From NCBI GenBank assembly GCA_905147135.1, contig LR990061.1, positions 5,060,026 through 5,124,025 on the forward strand: a DNA stretch of 64,000 nucleotides, given 5' to 3'. Origin of the DNA: Blastobasis lacticolella. Taxonomy: Eukaryota; Arthropoda; Insecta; Lepidoptera; Blastobasidae. A program made the translations under genes and the position numbers. Of the stretch, positions 48,101 to 60,100 are shown piece by piece (within the stretch, counting starts at the first letter, position 1; every line of letters begins with the position of its first letter). The notes under the pieces are model-generated. The model saw only the letters and a list, made by a program, of their open reading frames with translations. It had not been told where the DNA came from and made no database searches.

Positions 48101-51100
48101 TAAACTAAATTCTTTATTTATGACACCTACTACTCCATATGACATTTATCGAATAATAAGAGATTTAAAAAACACGAACAGCACGGGATATGATGATATA
48201 AACACTAAAGTCATTAAATATGTTTCCCATATTATTGCATCGCCCCTTAGCTATGTCATAAACCCGTGCATTACAGAAGGTATTTTCCCAGATAAACTAA
48301 AAGTAACAATAATAAAGCCATTATTCAAAAAAGAAGACCCCGAGAATATGAAGAATTACAGGCCTATAGCCTTAATTCCCATATTTTCCAAAATAATTGA
48401 AAAAGTAATACACAATTCTTTATACCAATACTGTGAAGCGAATGAAATACTAGTACCGCAGCAAAAAGAATTTAGGAAAAACAAAAATGTAAATATGGCC
48501 CTATATGACATGCTTTACAAAATTTATCTCAGATTAGATAATCGCTTACCAATAATGGCATTGTTTTTAGATTTAACAAAGGCTTTCGATTTTGTTGACC
48601 ACGAAATTCTACATAAAAAATTAGAAGCCATTGGAGTAAGGGGAAACGTAAAACAATTAATTAAATCTTATCTCAGTGACAGAATTCAAATGACCCAAAT
48701 TACTCGAATATGTCACAAAACCAAATTAGAAACCCAATATTTGTCAAAAGGTAATATTGTTCGCTACGGTGTTCCGCAAGGGAGTGTATTGGGACCTCTA
48801 TTATTTATTATTTACATTAATGACATTATAGAATCGATCAATAATCAAATTATCTTATTTGCTGATGACTGCACTGTGCTTTTTAATAATGAAATTGACA
48901 TAAATCCTGCTCTGACTAATGTAATTGAATGGTTAAAAAATAATAACTTACAACTAAACCTAGATAAAACGAAAATTATTAAATTTAAACAACGAGACAA
49001 GAGCACTATTCAAGCAAACGTAACACATAATGGACAAATAATTGAAAACACTAAAGTTACAAAATTTTTAGGACTATATTTAGACAGCAATATGAGCTGG
49101 ACAACACATATAAAATATGTTGGTAACCGAATCAACCAATCCTCATATGCACTGCATAAATTGAACAAAGTAGCAAATCGTGAAACCGTACTAATGGCTT
49201 ATCAGGGTCTTGTAGTCTCGATACTGAGATACGGGATTATTTTCTGGGGCAATGCAACGGGAAAAGAGACTATATTTAAGGCACAGAAGCGTTGTATCAG
49301 AGCTATCTGTAACCTGAAACGCACAGACAGCTGTAGGCCATTTTTTAAAGAACTGAAATTACTGACTTTGCCATCTCTCTACCTGTACGAAATTGCCGTA
49401 TTTGTACGCACAAATCAGCATCTTTTCCCTAGCGTTGAAAGCGCACGACGCCGAGATCAACTGCACATCCATCCGTGCAAAACTGCCCTCTTTCATAAGA
49501 GCGTGTTTGCGATGGCCCCAAAATTATATAATGCTATCCCAAAAAGGATTCGCGAAGTAGAGACTATTGGTAACTTTAAGAGGCAGCTTTACAATTTTTT
49601 GGTCGAAAGAGCGTTATATACGGTTGAGGAGTTCCTTTTGGCTTGTAAAGAAAGTAAGTAGTTTTTTCTCTCAGTAAATGTACCTGATTAGATGACATAT
49701 TATGTGTAATGCTGTTGTATTAATTTTGACATATTGTATGATTGGCTTTTCATTATTTTGACATTGTTGATTATTGTGGATATTGTTAATGATTTATGGT
49801 TAAATTTAATATTTATTTTAGTATGATTTTTAATTGTTTTTTTAATAGGTATAAATTGACATTATATTTTTATTGACATTATTTTTATTGACATTTGAAA
49901 TATTATTGACACTATCTACTGTTTGAAATCTTAAATTATTAATTGTTGAATGGGTAAAAATCAAATTTTATAATTATGTTTTTTATAATACTTAAAATGA
50001 ATAATTTTTTAAAATGTTTGTAAATCAATTTGTGATATTATTTAACTACAAACTCCTAAAATTTGTATGCCGATGGCAGGTCGCAGAGACTTCATTTTAC
50101 TACAAATGTACCTAACAACTGTATAAACCTGTGTACCACAAATTAATAAATGATTATGATTATGATATTTATTTATTTCACAGTCTTACAGATATGGACA
50201 AGAATGCCATTTCAAAATGGCGTCCACTTAGTTCCAGTTTTGGTCAACGGATCACAGATAAGTTCGTAGCACTCTTATACACTAAATGTGGCCTTTTTAG
50301 ACCCCCCATCCCCTATATACTGAAACCCAACCCTACCTGCGTATTAACAAGCACCCCAGCAGAGATCAAGCTATCCAACGCCTGTAGCACTCTCTCCTCA
50401 GTCCTGGTGCAAGGCGCGCAGAGAATGAACTCCCGGGACAGTACGGCGCACAGCTCCAGGGACCGGGACACCAGGTCCGTGTGGCCCACGGTCCCGTCCG
50501 AGGATTCCAGGAGGAGGGATTCCGTGGCTGTTGCTGGAGAAGGGAAAGATTGATTTTTAGTCAGTTTTAAAAAATTAGAGTTAATGCGATTTATCAATCT
50601 AACAAATGGCGCTAGTGAAAGGAAATGCGCTTTTCAAAAATTGACTTTACATTATGAGCATACATACATTTTTACTTCTGAATTTAGTCAAATGTAATAA
50701 GCGAAAAACCTGTTTCAAAATGACGGATCTATTCGATAGATTCAAAGATATTGAACATAGAGCCGATATATCTATAAAGATATATTAAATTATATGTATA
50801 ACATACATAAAGATAGACAACAAATCAGTATTGTAAACACTGTACAATTAGACACTGTACCTATTCTTTAAAATAAATAAAAAAGTAATTTATAAAAGAT
50901 ATAAAAAACCAAAAAAAGTAATAAAAGAAAAGACAAAACGAAAATAGATAAAAAGAAATACAAAAAATAGCAAAAACAATGACCAACACCTCTGTGAGCC
51001 TATGACAGAGGAAATCAGAGTAACCTGTCAGTCTGTCTAAACTTAAGACTATTGTCGACAGTCACAGCAGTAACACAAATAAAAAAAAAATACTGCAGCA

Positions 51101-54100
51101 CTCACCAACGATAGCATTAGCAGCGTAATGCGCGACGACAGCGTTCGCGTAGTACGACAGCTCCAGGGCAGCCGCCACGGAGGGTTGGGCTCGGACCAAG
51201 CCGCGCTCGCGACGGATCAGTCCGCGGCCTAGGAGGTCCAGCTGTGGAACACAGTTCGCATAAATTAGATTCAAATAGTCAAAGAATTTAATTGTAAGAC
51301 ATGGGTATTATAGAGGTTTTCAATAATCTTTAATAGTTTCTCCATCCTTTGCATGACACATGACATTCTATCTATAATGTTGAATCCATAGCTGAAACCA
51401 TAATCTCCGTCTCCTGTATAACCTGCCATTACCACATATCAATAACACTATAAACCCAGTCAATCCTATCCACATATCTGTAACCAGTAGTCCAGTAAAT
51501 CCGACTCATTCCGTTCTCCGCTATGAAGGTTCCGGCCAAGACCAAAGCAGCCTCGCCAGACCGCCTTTCATACATCAGCATGTAGCACCCCACACATTCG
51601 TGCACATAACATTGTACACATGACAATCTATCATACCGAATTATAGCTTATACCATAATTCCCGCTTTCATATCTATAATCACCATCTGCGTGCATCTGT
51701 AATCACTATAACCCAATAAATCCAACTCAGCACCCTCTTAAAAACGCCCCACGGGTCTCGGCGTAGACTTCTGGCTGCTCCATAGTTCCTGCTTCCTCGA
51801 TCCTGTCATCTGCGTGTATCTGTATGTAACTATATCCCAACTATCCTTACATCCGTGCTAGTCCTTCACTGATTACATTTAAAAGGAATTTTAAAGAGCA
51901 TTATCTCTCTCACTAATATAAAGTTATGGTACGTATATATTTATTGTATTCATTATTAATTATAGTATTTGTTTATAGTTTTTTATTTTAGTTTACTTGT
52001 GTGCACTTCCTATGCCTAAATGCTGGCTTACAGCTTCTTTGACTCCAAGGTTTGCTGGTAGAAAACTCAACTGTTGGGTTAAGCTCGCCTTTGTACTTAA
52101 GTTACATTCTGTTAAATTGTATTTATTATTTTTTTGTGTACAATAAAGAATTGAGAATTGAGAACTATAGTATAGCAAACTCGACTCACCGCTCTCTTAA
52201 CAACGGCCCTAGGCTCCCCGCTATACAGGTCCCGCCCGTCGGCCTGCAACGCCCTCCCGCGGGCGGCCACGGCGGCGGCCAGCGCGGGCCCGGCGGCGCC
52301 CGACCGCCTTTCGCACATCAGCACGTACGACACCACGTTGGTGCACATGAGGGCCGTGGCTTGGGATGCGTCTGGGGAGCAAGATAGATATATAGATAAA
52401 TTCCTTATTGCTCACACAAGAATCATCATCATCTTCACAATTGGCAGGCGGGGTGTTTAAATTTAACAATGGAAAATGCAGCTGCCCATTTTCCAGACTA
52501 CGTGGACTCTTGATCTTTTGCCTCGAAAACATTAGTCGCCTTGGACGATACCCATGAGTGTAAGGGGTTGATGTTATTTACTCTGCCGGACATCACACAG
52601 CCAACGCCAAGCGAAATACGGCCGCAATTGTAGCGGAAAGTGTGTGAAAATTGGATATCCGGATTGGCCCTTTACGCGACAGTCACGACAGCCACATTGT
52701 AGAAATTATATTCAAACATGAATGCCATAAAATTCTCTTTCCAATAAAGCTAGTTTCACTGAAAATATTTTTTTCTTTGGTTTATTTAAATTTAAATTTC
52801 TCTGTGTATAAAAAAACGTCCTTTAGTAACGAACGAGCGGACAGCCTAGCTTGGAGGCCTATTCTCACGCTGTAAAGTTTCTAGACCTTTGGGTCTAGAG
52901 ATAAAAAAAATGGGTCAGCCCAAAGTTAAATTATAATATCGATTGCTGCAAAAAATTAATATTTTCTCTACGAGAGCCTAAAGGAAGAACGTTTTCAATG
53001 ACATTAATACCGATTTGTGGCTAGAGAGAATGTCGAATTAGAGATGACGCCGCCAATGATAAACGGTAAACGGAATACTTATGTTTCATGTAACAAAAAT
53101 GAATAATAGAAGGTACAGGTGTACCTTCTAGAGCAAGAGCCCATGAGGGCCAGACCTTCCTATTGTCCGTAAGTATGAAAGTTTTTCCATGTGTGTCCCC
53201 AACACAGGTAAGAATGATCCCCACCCATGAAACCTGGATCGTGGTTCCTTTGGCAGGTAACAGGTAACAAAGGTGTATAAAATCTTATCTCCAATTTCTT
53301 AAGTTAGCAAGCTCAATTTTTTTGTATTTTATTCGTAACAGCATTAATATTCACGATGCTCATTGCCAGACACATAGTATGGTTACAACCCTCCGCCGGA
53401 CACCCCTAAACTATAATTCTCTGTAATTATACTTACCTTATATTAGGAAAGCTGAATTTTATAAATGTTATTCAGAGAATTATTAAACTGAGTTTTCTCA
53501 GTAGCCAGACAGTTTTTTGGGTTCTATAATCCTGCCAGACGCATTAAAAGTGTAATAGTTGCGAGAGTGGGGCTCATATACAACAACTGGTGCGAGTGAG
53601 ACAGAGCGCTCGGTTCGGTGCGATCTTTTACTGCGCATCAGCTGTCGTCTATACTAATATTATAAAAAGGAAATGTTTGATTTTTTGTTTGTTTGTTTGT
53701 TTGTTTTTATTGAATAGGCTTCGAAACTACTGTTCCTATTTCAAAAATCCTTTCACCGTTGGGAAGCTACACTATCCCCGGGTGACCATCTTGGCGTTAA
53801 TGTCCCGGTTGTGCTCTCGCGCACGAGGGCCCGGGGTCCGCGTTGACCATGATCCAGGATTTAGCAGGTCAGGTAATTACAGTGGAGCGACTGCCGTCTG
53901 ACCTCCATGACCCTGCTAACAAGGGAAACTGACCAGATTGGATCATGGTTACACATCCAGTCGCCTGAATGTGCAGGTTTCATCACGATGTTTTCCCTCA
54001 CCGTAAGAGCATCGGTTAGTATTCAACTAATGTACATAACTCAAAAAACAGTCATTGGTACATGGCCGGAGCGTAATTTTCTAAAAAATTACGGTTCATT

Positions 54101-57100
54101 AATAAAACTCCAATAATGTAACCCAAGGTGTAAAAAAATACCCAAAAATTCCTTACATCGCGTGTGCTGCGAAAACTATTGATGATAGAACAAAATAATG
54201 TACTACGACTTTGCAGAACACATCATTATCTATAAAAAGTGTCACGACAGTATATGTCTAACTATTATAGTTATGTCACATGTATGCATATGTTCTTTTA
54301 TTTTCAAAATTTAATTGAAATGCCGCCGCTAAAATACGCTATTTATTGGTACTTTGCTATTAATCCTTATCAAAATCAATTACTTCATATTCACGACTGC
54401 TTCAATACCTTTATATAACTTTTTGAATTATGCAATTCAGATATTCCATTCGAGAGATATCACGAGTTTAAAAATGTGAATATTAGAAAAAATTTACTGA
54501 TTAAATGTGAATATTAGAAAATTTTTACTGATTATAGATAAAAAAAATTATTATTCTGACTGTAATAATTTTATTTTATTAAATTTCTTGATGAATTATA
54601 AAAAAAAATCACTAAACAATTTGGAATAAACGATAGTATATGTTTAGCATAACATTGCAATGAACTGAGCGCTCTGTCTCACTCGCACCAGTTGTTGCAT
54701 ATGAGACACTTTTTATGCGTCTGGCAGGATTATAGAACCCAAAAAACTGTCTGGCTACTAAGATAACTCAGTTTAATAATTCTCTGAATAACATTTATAA
54801 AATTCAGCTTTCCTAATATAAGGTAAGTATAATTACAGAGAATTATAGTTTAGGGGTGTCCGGCGGAGGGTTGTAACCATACTATGTGTCTGGCAATGAG
54901 CATCGTGAGTATTAATGCTGTTACGAATAAAATACAAAAAAATTGAGCTTGCTAACTTAAGAAATTGGAGATAAGATTTTATACCCCTTTGTTACGAGTT
55001 ACCTGCCAAAGGAACCACGATCCAGGTTTCATGAGTGGGGATCATTCTTACCTGTGTTGGGGACACACATGGAAAAACTTTCATGCTTACGGACAATAGG
55101 AAGGTCTGGCCCTCATGGGCTCTTAGACTATTCTGTAAGGACAAGATTCTAGAGTGACCGCTTTCCATCAGGTGAGCCGTCCGTCCGTGTGACTCACAAG
55201 GCAATAAAAAAACAGTAGAACGCTTTATACGGTAATTATAAACAACTCACCATAAACGAGATGCCTGCCGATCGCTTCCACCATCATCTTATGGTCGGCG
55301 CTGACATCGGCGCCATAGAGACTCGAATGACTGTTGTTGTACAGGATCTGCCTGTCGAGTGTGGCAGCCAGGTTGTTGTTAGGCGGTGCCGGGTTCGAGT
55401 CCAACGGCGCTCGGAGGTAGCTGTACTTTTGGAAGGACGTCACCAGCTCCTGTTCGGAAAAGTAAAGATGTTAAAGAAGGGTAATGGTGATATTGGTGTG
55501 AGCGGGAGTGACTATACAACTTTTCACTAAGATGGCAACAACCGTACTGCCCGCCTGATGGTAAACCGTTACCAGATCGCTAATATGTCAGAGTCTAATG
55601 TCGACATCGCAAAATTTATGTTTGTACATGATTGTTTTTTGAACACAAATCCGAAACTGTAACAATAACCACCCGATGAAGATCAGCCGGTCTAGCCATC
55701 TTGCGTGTATGGTAGAAAATTGACAGGTCGAAGTTCGACTATTTCTACCAACATCTACATTGACTCTAAAGCGCGCTCCACATGTGGACAGTTCCGCGAG
55801 AACACGAGAATGTAGAGGTAGTATTCGTGTAGTCCCGTGCATATTTGGCATGTCTCGCCTATTTCATAGACTAAGTAGAGATAGTTTGTTGTCGTCTCAA
55901 TTCGATCGATTTTATATTTATATTTCTAGCGCTTTTTCCCGTAACAGGTTCGGGGTACACTTGACCATGATCCAGGATATTAGTAGATCAAGTAATTACA
56001 GTAGAGAAGCTGCCATCACCTCTGTGACCCTGTTTACAGTAGATTACCGATATTACACCGATGAATCGATAAAATGTCGCGCGTTTTAACACCACCACAT
56101 CCCTAATAGGCGAGAATGTAGAGGGTCGACCAAAATCCCGACAAAAGTTTCGCCGGAAGTTTCGGCGAACATGTGGAGCGCGCTTAATTATGTAGGATCG
56201 GATGATCCAATCCGCCTCCTTCGTACACCGAAAGTACGTGAATTGTCTATGGACCAAGAATTTCTACAACAAACAGCTTATGTCAGATAACGTTAGCTTA
56301 TGTCAAATCCCATACATTTTTTCTACCACAAATGATTGTAGATTAACGAAACCTCTTGGCTAAGGCCGCTGGTAACTAGTCACCTATTTGATGTGGAGAG
56401 CTCATAAGCATGCTTACTTATAAACGCATGCCACAGGTCTCAGCGGGAGGAGAAGTAAGCGTCCTTTATGGGGAACGTTTTTCATACATACAAATTTTAT
56501 GTAACCTTATTTATCCATTCTTTCCAGGGTTTGACGTTTTTAATGTTGGTTTGTGCAATTCGCCGTTAGTAAATGTATCAAAATGTATACGTAAACAATA
56601 CAAAACAAAGCAATGAAAATTAAAAATAATGATATCACAAAACAACGCCATCTAGCGGCGATTTCTTTCTATTTAACCGCTTTATTAATCATTAACTTAT
56701 AGAAACCATTGAATACATTTACTAAGAGTATAATTACTTCATTCAATCCATAAACAAATACCCAAACGAATGAAATAATATAAAAAAGGTAAATTAGTAT
56801 CACGACTGACCTTCAATGAAATAGGCTGATTGAAGTCCACCCTTATCCCCCCATGGTTGGTATTCAAAGTCCTCCAGATCCCTCGGAGCGCCGACCAGAA
56901 TGTCTCCATTTGCTTCGGCATCCCCAGCTGCTCCCTGACGAAGTTACCATCTACCAGCTTGTCGTAGTTGAGGGTAACCGGCACTAGGAGAGCGTCGTCG
57001 ATGGTACCGTCCAGGTAGGCGTCCATTATGACTGACAGGATACCCGCTGGGGACAAAATGTAATTTGTCATTAATTTTGAAGTTAGACAGACACATAGAC

Positions 57101-60100
57101 GTATCTTTATTTGGTCCAATAACACATTAAAAAAGAAGGATTAACTTCGTAAAGGGATGTGAATTCTCTGAGCTATGGGTAAAAGCGATCTTATTATTAT
57201 TATTATTAAGCAGGCAAGCAGTTGTCAAAACAACTGATCGATGCCCTGTATCTGGCTCTTCTCTACTCATTATCAATATTTGTCGAGTCTGTTTTTGAAT
57301 TGGTTTGTATTTTCTGCTGTAACAATGCATTCAGGCAACTTAACCTTCAGGTGACTTTTGTAGATATCATTAATTTTCACTCTACCATACTAATATTCTA
57401 TTTAAATTGTAAACGAAGTTGTTGAAATATTTATTTCTTTAAATACATGCAAAAATAATGAAGTAATCATAATTTGTAACTAAAACTCACCAGCGTAATA
57501 GCCTTCCAAAGCAGCGTGTAAATATTTAAGTTTTACAAATATTTTATTGCATTAAAAGTCGTTATACAGATAAAATTTTTATTTTACATATTGGAAACTG
57601 TTTTACCAACTCATTTATGTAATGGGTAAAACAGTCCAGGCCACCGCATCCGCTCCCTTTTAGTTACAGATATCCTAACGACAGAGGCTGCGCACCATCA
57701 GGTAGCCATCTGAACGTCTGGCCAAGCTTGACAGTAAAAAAACAACGGCAAGTGGCAACATTCAAATCTCCTGACTGTAAAATAATGCTGTAATTACCTT
57801 TTGGCGGTTGCGGTTTTCCGGTCCTGGTGCGGCCACCTTCGATGAAGAATTCCAAGTTGTTATTCGCGCCCAGACTGTTGAGTATGTACGCCCTGGAATA
57901 TGAAAGATAAATTTTCGTTCTTATTAGGGTAGATTTAACCTGTTTCACAGCGTACTGATATGTTTCAGATATCTTAATTGATAGATATATGTGATGCCAC
58001 TTTCTTCTTGTTACAACAAAAAGAAACATACGACAACACAGATCTGTCGGTTATGATATCGGGAACTTTTCAGTAGTTGGTGAAACAGATGATGGTTAGT
58101 CGGTAAATATTTTTAGGGCTTTAATACAATACGGAAATACAAGTGCGACAACGAATGTGACGCAAAAAAGAATTAATAAGAAACTATAGTTTCTATATCT
58201 GTATTATAATACAGAAGAAAAGGCATATCACGGTTATTTTTGAAACATATCTAGGGGCACATTGTATCTGGCTGATTTAAATTACAGGAATGAATATTTT
58301 AGAGCAAGAGCCCATGAGGGCCAGACCTTCCTATTGTCCGTAAGTATGAAAGTTTTTCCATGTGTGTCCCCAACACAGGTAAGAATGATCCCCACCCATG
58401 AAACCTGGATCGTGGTTCCTTTGGCAGGTAACAGGTTACAAAGGTGTATAAAATCTTATCTCCAATTTCTTAAGTTAGCAAGCTCAATTTTTTTGTATTT
58501 TATTCGTAACAGCATTAATACTCACGATGCTCATTGCCAGACACATAGTATGGTTACAACCCTCCGCCGGACACCCCTAAACTATAATTCTCTGTAATTA
58601 TACTTACCTTATATTAGGAAAGCTGAATTTTATAAATGTTATTCAGAGAATTATTAAACTGAGTTTTCTCAGTAGCCAGACAGTTTTTTGGGTTCTATAA
58701 TCCTGCCAGACGCATTAAAAGTGTAATAGTTGCGAGAGTGGGGCTCATATACAACAACTGGTGCGAGTGAGACAGAGCGCTCGGTTCGGTGCGATCTTTT
58801 ACTGCGCATCAGCTGTCGTCTATACTAATATTATAAAAAGGAAATGTTTGATTTTATGTTTGTTTGTTTGTTTGTTTGTTTTTATTGAATAGGCTTCGTA
58901 CTACTGGTCCTATTTCAAAAATTCTTTCACCGTTGGGAAGCTACACTATCCCCGGGTGACCATCTTGGCGTTAATGTCCCGGTTGTGCTCTCGCGCACGA
59001 GGGCCCGGGGTCCGCCTTGACCATGATCCAGGATTTGGCAGGTCAGGTAATTACAGTGGAGCGACTGCCGTCTGACCTCCATGACCCTGCTAACAAGGGA
59101 AACTGACCAGATTGGATCATGGTTACACATCCAGTCGCCTGAATGTGCAGGTTTCATCACGATGTTTTCCCTCACCGTAAGAGCATCGGTTAGTATTCAA
59201 CTAATGTACATAACTCAAAAAACAGTCATTGGTTCATGGCCGGAGCGGGAGCGTAATTTTCTATAAAATTACGGTTCATTAATAAAACTCCAATAATGTA
59301 ACCCAAGGTGTAAAAAAATACCCAAAAAATTCCTTACATCGCGTGTGCTGCGAAAACTATTGATGATAGAACAAAATAATGTACTACGACTTTCCAGAAC
59401 ACATCATTATCTATAAAAAGTGTCACGACAGTATATGTCTAACTATTATAGTTATGTCACATTTATGCATGTGTTCTTTTATTTTCAAAATTTAATTGAA
59501 ATGCCGCCGCTAAAAAACGCTATTTATTGGTACTTTGCTATTAATCCTTATCAAAATCAATTACTTCATATTCACGACTGCTTCAATACCTTTATATAAC
59601 TTTTTGAATTATGCAATTCAGACATTCCATTCGAGAGATATCACGAGTTTAAAAATGTAAATATTAGAAAAAATTTACTGATTAAATGTGAATATTAGAA
59701 AATTTTTACTGATTATAGATTAAAAAATTTATTATTCTGACTGTAATAATTTTATTTTATTAAATTTCTTGATGAATTATAAAAAAAAATCACTAAACAA
59801 TTTGGAATAAACGATAGTATATGTTTAGCATAACATTGCAATGAACTGAGCGCTCTGTCTCACTCGCACCAGTTGTTGCATATGAGACACTTTTTATGCG
59901 TCTGGCAGGATTATAGAACCCAAAAAACTGTCTGGCTACTAAGATAACTCAGTTTAATAATTCTCTGAATAACATTTATAAAATTCAGCTTTCCTAATAT
60001 AAGGTAAGTATAATTACAGAGAATTATAGTTTAGGGGTGTCCGGCGGAGGGTTGTAACCATACTATGTGTCTGGCAATGAGCATCGTGAGTATTATTGCT

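Noticed and set aside
50131..50553. 140-codon plus-strand open frame
   Set aside because: It is antisense to the GPAT exon at 50337-50533 and the tail of the retrotransposon.
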